This document shows positions 27,967-39,378 of a stretch of 64,000 nucleotides of DNA, in pieces. The translations under genes and the position numbers were made by a program. Every line of letters starts with the position of its first letter. The stretch's first letter is position 1. Below the pieces are notes generated by a model. It had not been told where the DNA came from. It was given only the letters and a program-made list of their open reading frames with translations, and ran no database searches. The stretch is from Marchantia polymorpha subsp. ruderalis (Eukaryota > Streptophyta > Marchantiopsida > Marchantiales > Marchantiaceae): positions 22,652,501-22,716,500 of the forward strand of contig AP031356.1 of the NCBI GenBank assembly GCA_037833965.1. The letters are read 5' to 3'.

Positions 27967-30900
27967 CTACACGCTTGCACGGAACCACGCTACACTACAC
28001 TCCGCGGAACCTGTAGTACGTCTCCTGCGCGGCCGACTGCCGCGCACTAACTCCCTACCCTGCCAATCTTCCGCTCGACTGCGCAGTCCCAAACGCTGCA
28101 ACGCCGCGGACACCTCCACTTCGAGGGCGGACATGGTATCCTGTGCCTTCGACAGAAAGGCATCGAGCTTCTTTGCTACCTTCCGCCGACTCCTACTGTC
28201 GCCTGACAACAACCCGGCTGCGCGCAATTCAAACTCACGCAGTGTGAGTTTCTCCTGCGCCTTCACTTCCCAGTGGGCGTAGCCCTTGAGACAGTGGGCG
28301 ACTCGCCTCGCCGTCTCCACCTTCGTGCGATCCGCCTCCTTCCTGCGATCCTCTTCAATTATCACTAATTGCGATTCGGCTTCAGCACGTTGCGCTCTCA
28401 ATTCGCCACACTCTGACTGTAACCTGCGGATTAACTCTTCATCCGCCTGCCGTGCGAGCTGACATTGTTCCAACAACCGCGTCTGTCGCACGAGCTCCTC
28501 TGACAAAATCCGATTCTGGGCCTGCTCAGAAATGAGTGCTCCCTTGACCTTCACCTGCTCCTTGGTGAGCTCGTCCAGTTTCTCATCCTTCATCTTCTCG
28601 GAGTGCTTGTAGAATTTCTGATTAAGTTTGTACTGACCCCACAAGCATGCATGCTTCTCCTTCAATTTCCTCAACTCCTGGTCCACTCTAGCTAACAGCT
28701 TGCTGGTGTGGACTTTAGTGCGAGTCCGCCTGCGCACTAACTCGATGTAAGATCCCGGCTGGAGTGGGTCGGCGTATTTATCGACCTTGCGATCCAAGTA
28801 CCTCAGCAACGGAATCACCTGCTCAGAGAGCGCCGCCGCCGGCGCTCCAACAATTTCCTCCTCCTCTTCCTCGGTGTCTTCTGCTCCTGACATTTCTTCC
28901 GTGGAGCCTCCGTCGTCATCATCCGAGTGGAGAATTTCAGTCGCCATTGATTGCGTCGGCGACTGCCCCGAGTGGGGCTGCACGTCATCGACGTGTGCTG
29001 CCTGCGAAGGCCCGGCTGCAGCCTCGCTGCTCGTCGCCAAAATGTCTAAGGCGGAAGGCGAATGTACCCGTGCGGCATCCCCGTCGCTCGCTTGTTGGTT
29101 GTCTACCGCGTCCTCTCTGCCGCCGTTGCCCGCCGCCGAAGGCGATCGAGCGGAGGGTGGCTGCGTGGGGTTTGATTGCGCATCGCGCATCAAAATTTCA
29201 TCCCGCGGACAGTCACTCCGCTCCTCCGTCGGTGTCTTCTCCCTTGATCGGTCCGTGGGGGCTGTGCCCGGCCCGTGCGCAGGCGCAATTGCCGGCGCCT
29301 TGTCCGCCGCAGGCGTAGCGCCGCGGACATCCATCGCCGAAGGCGACATGGCCGGGGGCCGCTCGCCCGATGTTCCTTGGCCTATAGGCCCTACCGCCGA
29401 AGGCGCATCTATCGGCGGACTCCCCGCCGATGGTGCGGCCTCCGCACGCTCCCTGCTCGTATCTCCTCGGCTCGAAGGCCCTGGCGCCGAAGGCGCAAAT
29501 TGCGGCGCGTGGTGCGCCGGAGGGTCTGGCCCCGAGGGCCGGTGTCTCGTAGGCGGTTCTTCCGCCGGCTCCTTCCCCTTCCTACGTTGGAACGGGGGTG
29601 ATTCTTGCCTGTGCACAGGCGGCACGTGTGGAGGTGTCCTGTGCACAGGTGACCTGTGCACAGGCGACCTGTGCACAGGTGAGCGCCTGTGCAAAGGCGG
29701 ACTGCTCCTTCCCACGCGTAAGCGTAGATCCACGTCCACTTGTGATCGCCTGTCCGCGGAGGCTCGTCCGTCCGCGGAGGCTCGTCTGTGCGCAAACGGA
29801 ACATCTGTCCGCATCGCACGTGGTAACTCCGGAGGCCCTTGGCCCGTAGGCAGCCTCTCTCCCGTCGAGGTTGCAGCGTGGCCCGTTGCTCCTGCGGTCG
29901 TCCGCGCTTCCTCATGCTTCTCTGGCGACGCACTTCCTTTCTCCGTCGCAATCGTCGCCGTGTCCGCACTGTCGGCTGGTAACACCAGTCTGCGTGCCTT
30001 CTGCTTCGGCCGGCTGTATGGCTCGCACAGCGGCCGCGGCCGAATGGGAGCCGAGGGTTCTTGATGCTGCTCCTCTTGAGACTCTTCCGTCCATCGCCGC
30101 TTCCGCGGCACTCGTGCTGCAGGAGTGTGTCTCCCTTCGTCCCTCCGCCTTGATGGGGTAGAAGTCGGTGACTCCTCCGCATCCGTGTCGACCTCATTCT
30201 CCCGCACATACTTCCCGGGATGGTCGATGGACAATGGCGGAAAATGTTCAAGCTCCGCCTCTGTCAAACAATTCCGCTGTCGATAAAAATTGATGAGGAA
30301 AGGAGAGAGATGGTTTAGAGTTCCCCCCTTCTCCTCAAACGCGTGCTGTCGCATCACCCTGTGCAGGATGCTCGCCCAGTGAATTGGAGTTCCCTCGATG
30401 ACGCACTCCACAAAAGAGACCTGCCACAATGTGATGTAGCAGGCGCGGTGCGGCTGCAGTAATTGCATCAGCGCCGCGGACAAAGTCCGGCGAAATCGAT
30501 CCTTGTAATCACGGGTCCTGTACCCATTCTTGGTAGACCTCCCGGTCTTGAACAGCTCCACAAATTGCGCCTCTTCCTGCTTGGTCACCTTGATGCTCTC
30601 ACTGTCGAAAAGGAGATGCCCTGGCATGCCAGCACATCTTCCCAACGCCTGCGCCCAATCTTGGACTGTCCATCGATCAACATGCGGACGCAATCCGCGC
30701 GAGGGTGGTCCCTGTGGCTCTAGCCACTCGCGCACCATATTCGCACAGATGTAGTTCCATCCCCATAGCAAGAAATCGAGCTTTCTTGCTATTAAGCGCT
30801 CCTCGAAAGCGCGCAGCCCGTTCTGTGGTAGGCGAAGTGGCACCATCCGCAATCTGCTCGGTCTCGTCATTGCGTTCCTGGAGTCCGCTCGCCCGCTCAT

Positions 30901-31122
30901 TCTACTTCCGCACTGCCCGCGCTTCTTTCTCTCTCGGCAAACTCTAATCGCCCTCAATTCCAAATCACGCGCATTCACTTCTCCCTCAATCAACAAGAAA
31001 TCTCCTGCGCGGCGACGTCGAGAATGTTCAGCAGCCAGCAGATGGATGCGCGCAGCGCGCACAAGAGATTGGAATCGCGAATTCAAGAATGGGACGTTCT
31101 CCGCCGCCCGGTCGAAGGTCAT
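27967..31122 (-). CDS. LTR-encoded ORF, A type (1051 aa), 5' LTR copy
   Basis: Twin of the 16780-19935 ORF, with the same domain order; the preferred initiator by comparison is the internal ATG at 30870. I see about six amino-acid differences from the twin, most in the linker. It lies upstream of the TATA box, so it is not on the genomic RNA made from this LTR; expression would need a separate U3 promoter, or would come from the 3' LTR copy. A long antisense ORF (28787-30064, plus strand) is a by-product of the GC-rich codons. Confidence 0.82.
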   Translation of the reverse strand: MTFDRAAENVPFLNSRFQSLVRAARIHLLAAEHSRRRRAGDFLLIEGEVNARDLELRAIRVCRERKKRGQCGSRMSGRADSRNAMTRPSRLRMVPLRLPQNGLRAFEERLIARKLDFLLWGWNYICANMVREWLEPQGPPSRGLRPHVDRWTVQDWAQALGRCAGMPGHLLFDSESIKVTKQEEAQFVELFKTGRSTKNGYRTRDYKDRFRRTLSAALMQLLQPHRACYITLWQVSFVECVIEGTPIHWASILHRVMRQHAFEEKGGTLNHLSPFLINFYRQRNCLTEAELEHFPPLSIDHPGKYVRENEVDTDAEESPTSTPSRRRDEGRHTPAARVPRKRRWTEESQEEQHQEPSAPIRPRPLCEPYSRPKQKARRLVLPADSADTATIATEKGSASPEKHEEARTTAGATGHAATSTGERLPTGQGPPELPRAMRTDVPFAHRRASADGRASADRRSQVDVDLRLRVGRSSPPLHRRSPVHRSPVHRSPVHRTPPHVPPVHRQESPPFQRRKGKEPAEEPPTRHRPSGPDPPAHHAPQFAPSAPGPSSRGDTSRERAEAAPSAGSPPIDAPSAVGPIGQGTSGERPPAMSPSAMDVRGATPAADKAPAIAPAHGPGTAPTDRSREKTPTEERSDCPRDEILMRDAQSNPTQPPSARSPSAAGNGGREDAVDNQQASDGDAARVHSPSALDILATSSEAAAGPSQAAHVDDVQPHSGQSPTQSMATEILHSDDDDGGSTEEMSGAEDTEEEEEEIVGAPAAALSEQVIPLLRYLDRKVDKYADPLQPGSYIELVRRRTRTKVHTSKLLARVDQELRKLKEKHACLWGQYKLNQKFYKHSEKMKDEKLDELTKEQVKVKGALISEQAQNRILSEELVRQTRLLEQCQLARQADEELIRRLQSECGELRAQRAEAESQLVIIEEDRRKEADRTKVETARRVAHCLKGYAHWEVKAQEKLTLREFELRAAGLLSGDSRSRRKVAKKLDAFLSKAQDTMSALEVEVSAALQRLGLRSRAEDWQGRELVRGSRPRRRRTTGSAECSVAWFRASV

Positions 31123-32690
31123 GGTCGGCTCTTGCTCGTGAAGAACGTCTCACTTGATGGCCGCGCCGGCTGTACGCTGGAACGGTCTTCGCTCTCACGC
31201 GCGGCTTCACGCTCCGCCGTCGTCGCTTAAACTCTCACGCTCGAATTGGCGGATTTGAACTCCGCGAGCGTATTACCCCGCGGACATGGGGGCGTAGCGC
31301 CGAAGGCGAGTTTTCCCCCTTGCGCGGTACACTTGTTTGTACCGCCCCTCGGCCAATCCCCCTCTGCCTTGACGCGTGTGTCCGCATGTCGGACAAAAGT
31401 TCAACTCCTGCCTGTGCGCAGGCAGGAGCCTCGGCGGATTCTCCGCCGGCGCGGAACTTGAACATCCTCCTGTGCACAGGCGTTCGCCTGTGCGCAGGCG
31501 AATTCCGTCCGCGGCGCTGCGCTGGCGCGGAAGGCGTTGACCGTGGTCAGCCGTCTCCGTCCAGTCTGTCCGTTCCTTGTCTCTCCGTCGGCGCTTCCGC
31601 CGCCGCAACTCCGTCCGTCCAAGAGCGCATCCACCCGTCCCGTCCGCATGGTCCGTACCGATTTGATTACTCTGGCGGCTCTTCCGACGTACGCGGCGCT
31701 GCGCTGGCGCGGAAGGCGCCGTACACTTTCTACCTCACAAGGCGCATTTCTAGGGCCCAAGGCGGATTTTCCGCCGACGCCGAAGCGCCTGTGCACAGGC
31801 GAGCGCCTGTGCGTAGGTGGACTTCGCGCCTCTCCTAACCCTACTTCGCCTGTGCACAGGCGAACGCCTTCGTCCGCGCACAGGACAAAACTTGATTCCC
31901 CCCTTCCGCGTAGGCGGAATTCGCGCCGGTGGCGAACTCTTTCCGCCGTAGGCGACCGCCTCCGTTTCTTCCAATAGTGATAACTCCCTAAGTCCTCATC
32001 CGTTCCAAGCGTTCTTGGACTCGTTGGAATCAGTGCGTCGAGCTCTTTCCAACGGGACCCTTACTTGGTCAAGGCGCCCGAGGGTTGACCTAATTATGGA
32101 GGATTTTCCTACCGCCGCGGACGCAATCTCCGAAGGCGGGTTTTGCGCCTTGCGTCGTAGGGGTCCTAACTGCAGAGCTCGCAAGGAGGGTGGTGCCTGT
32201 CCTTACTGCTGCACCCCAAATCCCAGATTCTACAAGATCCCTCGAGAATCCCCGCGATCTTCCGGATTCACTCCGTTTTGATGTACCGAAGGCTATTTAC
32301 AATGCTGCCAGGGTACAGTTTTCCAAAAATGTTTTAATTTCCTCAAAATTGCCAAAAGTGGGGTACCACAAGGGGAAACTTCCCGTAGGAGTACAATCAG
32401 GATATGTCACTCGAAGGAGTAAGGGGGAACTGTTCAAGTCTCTAACTCGCAACCGGCTCTGAGCATCAGAAATCACCCGCAGGTGCAGATCCGCACTACT
32501 CAAGTCTCTAACCGGGTACTAGCTCTGAACATTCAGCCGAAGGCCTTCAACTACAACATACGGTAACTTCGCTATGCTGCAGCTTCTCTATGTGGTGCCA
32601 GGACCAAATGCACAAACACGCCAAGAAAGTGAGTTCCTGATCTGCACTTCCGAAACTGGAAGAGTCCCAAGGCAAAACGCCTTGATCTAC

Positions 32691-32696
32691 TTTATA
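32691..32696 (-). promoter_or_regulatory. TATA box of solo B LTR
   Basis: TATAAA on the minus strand 33 bp after the LTR-ORF stop, with the CAAGGC-GTTTT-GCCTTG hairpin after it. Confidence 0.6.
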
Positions 32697-32728
32697 CCCT
32701 CTAAGGTCCTAACTAACACTACGCTACC

Positions 32729-35280
32729 CTATCTGCTACTCGAAACACCTGCACGAAACCAATCTACGCTACTGCACTCTGCAGATCCGGTGCTGCGCCT
32801 CCTGCGCGCCGGACTGCCTCGCACCTTGTCTCTACCCTGCCAATCTTCCGACCGGCTGCGCAACCCCAGTCGCCAAAGGGCTGCAGTCACTTCCGACTCT
32901 AAGTGCGCCATAGTGTCGCGCGCACCCGACAAGAAGGCTTCTAATTTCCTTGCTACTCGCCGCCGACTCCGACTGTCACCCTCCGTCAATGCCGCCGCCC
33001 GAAGCTCGAACTCCCTTAGTGTGATCTCCTCTTGAGCTGCCACCTCCCAATGGGCGTATCCTTTTAGACAGTGAGTCACCCGCGTCGCCAACTCTTCTCG
33101 CGTCCGGCAGCTGCCTTCCACCTCTGCTAGCTGCATTTCTGCATCTGCGCGCTGCGCCCTCAAATCCGCGCACTCGGATTGCAAGTTGCGCAACAACTCC
33201 TCATCCTCTTTGCGTGTACTTTGACTTTCTTCTAATGCGCGCTTCTGGCGCGCAAGCTCCTCTGTTAAGATGCGGTTTTGTCTCCGCTCTTCCTGCAACT
33301 CCGACTCGATCTTTGCCCGCATTAGCTCGGCATCCGCTTGGGCTTTCGTCGCCGCATCCTCCCTCTGTTGTTGCAGGGTTTGGTGTAGCCTCTGCGTGAT
33401 CGCCAGGTGCTGTCGGAGGGCAGTATACCTATCCTGCAATGTTTGGCACCTAGAGGTCCAAGTGGCCACCTTGCTCCTCGTCCTGCGCTTGACAGTCTCC
33501 ACGTAAGATTGCGGTTTTCCGGAACCCGAGTACTTGGATGTCTTGCGATCCAAATATCGCAGGAGTGGAACTATCTGCTCGCACAATACCCCTGTTGGCG
33601 TCTTCTGCACAGAGTCCGCTTCCTGCTCTTCCGAACTCGTCTCATCCTCTGTTTCGAGGATTTCAGTCGCCACCGAATCTCTTGGCGACTCCTTGGAACT
33701 GTGGCGCGCGGCAGCTTCTGCCGCGACTGCCGCTCCACTCCCTGCTAAAATATCCAATGCAGTGGGGGATCCCACTGCCTGAGCCCCTGTTCCGGCTCGA
33801 TCTTCGGATCTCGAAGGGGTCGGCGCCGCAGTGACTTTTGTCACCTTTGCACCGCCCGCTTCTGCTGCCTGCTCTTCCGGCGCGATCTGCGCGGAAGGTG
33901 TCTTCGCCGGAGGTGTGTCCGCCGAAGGCGCCTGCACAATGGTCGCCGGCTCTGTCCGTCTCGCAGTCGGCGAATCTGGCCGACTCTCAGTTGACCGACT
34001 CGCAGTTGGCCGACTAGCAGTTGTCCGACTGGCAGTTGGATCTACCCTGCGCGTCTTCACTCCACTTGGCCTGCTTGCTGGCGGCGTTTTCGCGGAAGCG
34101 CCTTCTGCCGAAGACGACCCTCTGAGGGTTGTTGGCTCGTCAGCCAAACTCCCTTCTGCTTCCGGCCTGCTATCCGGTTCAACGTGCTGCTCAGTTGGCC
34201 GTACATCAGTTGGCCGATCTTCAGTCGCCCGACTCGCAGTCGGCCGACTGTCAGTTCGCCTATCTTCTTCTGAAGGCATCGGTGCCTTCTGCGCAGAGGC
34301 ATTCGCCGACTTCCCCAGAATCTGCACGATTATCTCCTCCTACGTGGGCAGTATACTCCGCCGGACCGGAGTACGCCCGGTCTCCTCAGTACTAGTTGGC
34401 ACTTTGCGTGCCCTCTGTTTCGGCCGGCTGTGAGGCTCCGAGTCGGCGCAGCGGGAGCTTCTGGCTGCGTGTCCTCAGGTCTCTCATCCCATTTCCGCTT
34501 TCGCGGAGCGCGCTCACTTCGACGCTCTTCTGCTGCTCATGCTGGAGCCGGAGCCGGAGCTGGAGCTGGACTGGCAGGTGCCTCGTCCGGATCCGTGTCC
34601 ACTTCGGCCCTTCGCAAGTATCTACCTGGATAACTCCGGGTCAACAGCGGAAACCGTGCCCGCTCTGAATTTGTCAAACATCCCATCGCCCGATAATACA
34701 CAATCAGGTAAGGCGAAAGATGATCGAGGGTCCCTCCTCTCTCTTCTTGCGCATGTTGGCGCGTCACCTTCCACAGGATCCGTGCCCAATGAACTGGAGC
34801 TCTTGACAACACTAGCTCCACAAATCCTACTTGCCAACCATGCATGTAAGCGGTCTTGGTCGGCTGCAATATCTGCAGCAATGCAGTCGCGACATTTCTC
34901 CGCAATCGATCTTTGTAATCCCGCGTCCGGAAACCGTTCTTGGGATGCCTGGCAACTTTGAAAAGATCATTGTAGGAGATTTCTTCCTCCTTGGACACCT
35001 TCACGCTATCGGCCTCGAAGAGGAGAATTCCTTCCTCGCCTGCACACCTTCCTAACACCTGCGCCCAGTCACAAATGTTCCACCTCTCTGGATGTGGGCG
35101 GAATCCGCGCGAGGGCTTGTGTCTCTCCTGCAGATACTCGCGCACCATCTCCGGACATGTCCAGTTCCATCCCCACAGGAGGAAATCAAGTTTCAGCCTT
35201 GTTAACACATCTTGAAATGCGCGCAGACCGATCTGCGGCACTCTGAGTGGAGACACTCGTAGCTGGGGGACCTTCGACAT
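32729..35280 (-). pseudogene. LTR-encoded ORF, B type, broken
   Basis: The start is ATG 35278-35280 (MSKVPQLRV). The N-terminal domain is intact to about 34540. Small deletions then shift the frame and a CAG-to-TAG change adds a stop near 34340. The remainder from 34327 to 32729 is open and contains the linker, coiled coil and RRRSTGSAECS tail. The lesions are in the low-complexity linker, while both terminal domains remain readable. Confidence 0.82.
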
Positions 35281-36666
35281 CTTCCTTGCGTTTCCTGCAC
35301 ACAGACACAGACGTTTCCTGCACACAGACGTTCTTCCTTCCGCTCGTTCTCTCACAATCGCCGCTGCGCGTTGGCCGCTCAGACACTAACCAAAATCGCT
35401 CTCTCTTGCGCCCTCAAGTTCGCTGCTCGCAAACTCTCTACAAGGTCTGTCAAGATCTTCGCGTACTCGTCTCCGCACTCTCTTCTCACAGCAGGTCTCT
35501 CCGCCCTTGCACGTAATCTCTGAAGCTGGAAAACTCACAATCAAGAATGAGAGAATGAGACTGGAGAGCAGTCTTTTCTTCTCCGAATTCAAGATCGTCC
35601 AACGTTCTTACTTGTTACAATTACGCAGCCGGCTATACGGCCTAACGGTTCTCCCTCGCATGCTCAAATTCACGTCTCCGCACTGCGCGCATTCGCATGC
35701 GTGAACGTTGAATTCTCCCGCCGCCATCGTCTTCCGGACTCGAGTTCGCCGCAGTGGAGCGTATGCGTCGACTATGTTGTCTTTTCCTAACCTGCCCATC
35801 GCCGGAGGCGTATCGCCGCTGGCTTATTCCTTCTCCGTCGGCGCCTCGCTGGAGGCGCACATCAAGTCGGCGCGAATTACGCCGGCGCGTATTCGTACCA
35901 CTTGTTTTGTCCGTTCTGCCCCGCCTATCGCCGACGGCGCATATCCCGCCGGCGCAAATCATGCCAGCGCACCCGCCTATCCGCGCCACGTCGGAGGCGT
36001 ATATCCGGCCGGCGCTTCTCTTCCGTTGCGCAGCCGCCAAAGGCTCTTCTGCCTCTAAGTTGATCTCCTCTCATGAGCGCGTGGTTCCGCTGAAGGCGCA
36101 TCGCCGAAGGCGTGCGGGAGTCCTTTCCGACGGTGAACCCTAGCGCGAACAGCGCATGTCCGGATGCGAGTTTTCCGACGCTCATAACTTCTTCGTCCCT
36201 GATCCATCTCCGGCGCTCTTGGGCTCGTTAGAACGAGCGTTCCAAGCTCTTTCCAATGCAACCTCAACCAACTGGAACTACCGTGTATCCTGATCGTTAT
36301 GAAGGTTTCCCTCCCGCGCTAGCGGCGCATCGCCGAAGGCGCACTCACGGTCGGAAGCCTTCAGAGGTCCTTGCCGGCTTCTGACGTCTTTAGCGAGATC
36401 TCGTCCGGAGGTGTCTGCCCCGGAAGCGTACCTTCCCTAAACGCTGGAAGCGCGTGAGTAGAGACACCTCAGCAAAGGAGATCTTGCCGAAAGCGCCGAA
36501 GACATTTGGTGCTGGTACGTCCAACTTCGCGATTCTTCGTGACCTCGTGACGATCTCTTCAATCCACTCTATTTAACGTACCATTTCCTAACTACAGACA
36601 CTGCTTCGGTACTTGTTTTCTAAAATTGTTTAAATTCTGCAAAAAAACAAAAAGTGTGTTACCACA

Positions 36667-38394
36667 ATAGTGAGAGCGTCAAAGTGTCGAAGCACGACGA
36701 GGCGCAATTTGTGGAGTTGTTCAAGCGGGAGAGGTCTACCAAGAATGGGTACAAGACCCGCGACTACAAAGATCGCTTCCGCCGGACTGTGGCGACGGCG
36801 CTGCTGCAATTACTGCAGCCACACCGCGCCTGCTACATCACCTTGTGGCAGGTTTCTTTTGTGGAGTGCATCATCGAGGGAGCTCCAATTCACTGGGCAA
36901 GCATCCTGCACAGAGTGATGCGGCAGCACGCTTTTGAGGAGAAAGGGGGAACTATCAATCATCTCTCCCCTTTCCTGATAAATTTTTATCGACAACGAAA
37001 TTGTTTGACCGCGGCGGAGCTTGCTCGCTTTCCGCCATTGTCCGTCGACCATCCCGGGAAGTATGTGCGGGATAACGAGGTCGATACTGACGCAGAGGAG
37101 TCACCAGCTTCTACTCCACCAAGGCGGAGGGACGAGGGAAGAAACACACCCGCAGCAAGATTGCCACGGAAGCGTCGGTGGAGAGAGGAGTCTGAGGAGG
37201 AGCAGCATCAAGAACCCACTGCTCCCATTCGACAGCGGCCATTGCACGAAGTGTGCAGCCGGCCGAAGTAGAAGGCGCGCAGGCTTGTGTTACCAGCCAG
37301 CAGCGCGGACACGGCGACGATCGCCACGGAGAAAAGAAGTGCGTCGCCAGGGAGAAACGAGGGAGCGCGGACGTCTGCAGGAGCGACGGACCACGCTGCA
37401 CCTCCGACGGACGAGAGGCGGCCTTCGGGCCAAGGGCCTCCGGAGTTACCACGTGCGATGCGGACAAGTGTTCCGCCTGCGCACAGGCGAGCTTCAACGG
37501 AAAGGCGACCCCAAGCGGACGTGGACCTCCGCCTACGCGTAGGCAGAGAAAGTCCGCCTACGCATAGGCGTTCACCTGTGCACAGGCCGCCTGCGCACAG
37601 GCAAGATTCACCCCCGGTCCAACATAAGAAGGGGAAGGAGCCGGCGGAAGATCCGCCTACGGGTCAAGGGCCTTCGGGACCAGACCCTTCGGTGCACAAC
37701 GTGCCGCGATTTGCGCCTTCGGCGCAAGGGCCTTCGGGTCAACGAGATGCAAGCAAGGAGCGTGCGGAGGCCGCACCTTCGGCGGGTAATCCGCCGGTAG
37801 ATGCGCCTTCGGCGGGACAATGGGATTTCAAATTTCTGGGAATGACAAGTGCCTGAGAATTCAAACTCTTCAATAGACTTTTATGGTGTGTTACCGGCAT
37901 GTTTCTCAGTGAGTCCTTCAGTGCGGATCTGTGTTCTCTACGCGTTTTGTGAGTTGAGAGTGTTGTTCACCGCGTATGAGTGACTTCGATCCGAAGTAGG
38001 CAGTCCAAACCGGGTTTCCTACGCTAGTAGCAAGCTAGTGGAAGTGTTGTAAAAGCCGGAGTTGGGAGTCACTACCCGCAGCTTCGCTGAGTGTACTCTT
38101 GAGAGACCTTCCCCCTGAAATCTTGAGTAGAGGTCCTAACGTATCTCTGGGTTGTGTTTCTGTAGTTTCAGGTGTGTGTGTGTGTGTGTGTGTGTGTTAC
38201 GCTGCACTGTGCGACCTCCGAGTGCGCTCCGAGTGGACACTTGCAATATTTCTGGGAGTGACAGTCGCCTGAGAATTCAAACTCCTCAATAGTCCGTTAA
38301 ACGTGACACTTTGTACCCTGTGTGTTCCTCTGTCCCTGTGGGTTTGACCTTTCTACCAGTATATTGCATATTTAGCCTTTAGTGGGTTATTACA
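36667..38394 (+). mobile_element. A'-type LTR, right piece
   Basis: It resumes after the ATAGT copy in the LTR-ORF and ends GGGTTATTACA at 38394. An internal deletion near 37826 removes the rest of the ORF, the TATA region and part of R. The flank GAAGG (38395-38399) lies in a C-type LTR, so A' had inserted there; the matching left flank is lost. Confidence 0.78.
36672..37856 (+). pseudogene. A' LTR-encoded ORF, remainder
   Basis: It continues from codon 91 (ESVKVSKHDEAQF) through the conserved domain, is stopped by TAG at 37269-37271 in SRPK-stop-KARR, then continues out to about 37825, where a deletion fuses the linker (PSAG) to U5 sequence. The coiled coil and C-terminus are gone. Confidence 0.78.
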
Positions 38395-39250
38395 GAAGGC
38401 GTGGCGGCGGAGGACTTCGCCTCTGGCCGATTCTTGATTCTTTCCCTTTCCGCACCGCCGAAGGCGCACGGCCGAAGGCGTTGACCTGCAGCGCCGAAGG
38501 CATACCCTTGAAGATGTCCGTCAACTTAGGTGCATCGCCCAAGGCGCTTCCGCCAAAGGCGTTGACCGAAGTCAATGCATCTTGTCCTTTCCGTTGATCT
38601 GTTTTGTCTAGCCGCAGGCGCTCTCGCCGCATGAGTTCCGTTACGCCGAAGGCGCACGTGTCCGCCTAGGACGTACCGCCGAAGGCGGACCGTACGGAGT
38701 CGCTTCCCCTGAAGGCGTTGACCTAATATTGATGCCCTGGCGCCAAAGGCGCTCTGGCGAAGGAGTACATTGCCGAAGGCGTTGACCCGAAGGCGCTTCA
38801 CCCGAAGGCGTATCGTCTGTCGCCGAAGGTGCTCCTTATCAGTAACTTCCGACACTCGTAACTCAGTGATCCCTCATCCGTTCCAAGAGTTCTTGGGCTC
38901 CTTAGAACAAGCGTGTTGAGCTCTTTCCGACGAGACCCTAATCAAGTCAAGGCGTTACGCAGTGAGACAGTCAGGAGGGATTTCTCTAGCGCCGAAGGCG
39001 CCTATCGCTGAAGGCACATTCTCCGGCTCGCGCCGAAGGTGCTTCCCCTCAGTAGGAACCGTCCGTTTGGGCCAGGGCGCTTGTCCCGGACATTGCGCCC
39101 AACTCCTGGATTCTCCTGGATTCTACGAGACCCGCGATCATCCATTTTCACTTTATTTTAGTATACCAATTACTATTTAGAGTTGCTGCTGCGGTACTAT
39201 TTTCCAAAAATGTTTAAATTCCGCACAAAAACAAAAAGTGGGTTACCACA
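38395..39250 (-). mobile_element. C-type LTR fragment 1 (U3 leader)
   Basis: On the minus strand it begins TGTGGTAACCCAC at 39250 and is cut at 38395 by A'. It is dense in GCCGAAGGCG words and holds the hairpin module at 38841-38955. Its flank CGCAG (39251-39255) lies within a second C LTR's ORF. Confidence 0.72.
38440..38830. repeat. GCCGAAGGC word cluster
   Basis: More than ten copies of GCCGAAGGC(G) occur in 390 bp. Similar clusters are at 39615-39930 and 56630-57150. It is a short near-palindrome able to form a small CUUCG-loop hairpin. Confidence 0.85.
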
Positions 39251-39378
39251 CGCAGCCACTTTCGTATCATATCCGGACACATCCAATTCCATCCCCACAG
39301 GAGGAAATCGAGTCTCACCGCAGTCAACTCGCGCTGGAATGCGCGCAACCCAATCTGCGGTAACTGCAGCGGAACCAT
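39251..39378 (-). pseudogene. C-type LTR-encoded ORF, first ~43 codons
   Basis: From ATG 39378 it reads MVPLQLPQIGLRAFQ and DFLLWGWNWMCPDM, clearly the N-terminus of the LTR-ORF family. It is truncated by insertion of C fragment 1. Confidence 0.75.

Larger units (their letters stand above)
15772..32370 (-). mobile_element. Complete giant-LTR Ty3/gypsy element 2 (A type), 16.6 kb
   Basis: The boundaries are exact: TGTAATAACCCAC at the left, TGTGGTACCCCAC (reverse strand) at the right, and AGGGG duplicated at 15767-15771 and 32371-32375. Transcript order on the minus strand is 5' LTR (26959-32370), PBS, gag, PR, leaky UAG, pol, polypurine tract, 3' LTR (15772-21182). The LTRs are 5412 and 5411 bp, and by eye differ at only around twenty sites, so the insertion is recent. 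The one lesion I see in the internal region is a frameshift between Gag and PR. It is inserted in the U5 part of a solo B LTR. Confidence 0.95.
26959..32370 (-). mobile_element. 5' LTR of element 2 (A type, 5412 bp)
   Basis: It ends at 26959 (GGGTTATTACA on the minus strand) beside the PBS gap, and starts at 32370 beside the AGGGG duplication. Same order as the 3' LTR: U3 leader 31123-32370, LTR-ORF 27967-31122, TATA 27921-27930, R/U5 26959-27920. This TATA is the one that would drive the genomic RNA. Confidence 0.93.
32371..36666 (-). mobile_element. Solo B LTR, right piece
   Basis: It continues the solo LTR beyond the element 2 insertion (the first five bases are the AGGGG copy) and ends at GTGTGTTACCACA, i.e. 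TGTGGTAACACAC on the minus strand, followed by ATAGT (36667-36671). It carries TATA (32691-32696), the broken LTR-ORF (32729-35280) and the U3 leader with the hairpin module at 36175-36275. Confidence 0.88.

Noticed and set aside
16780..31122. Two near-identical 1051-codon ORFs as a tandem host gene duplication
   Set aside because: The TSDs, PBS, polypurine tract and gag-pol between them show that they are the two LTR copies of one retrotransposon.
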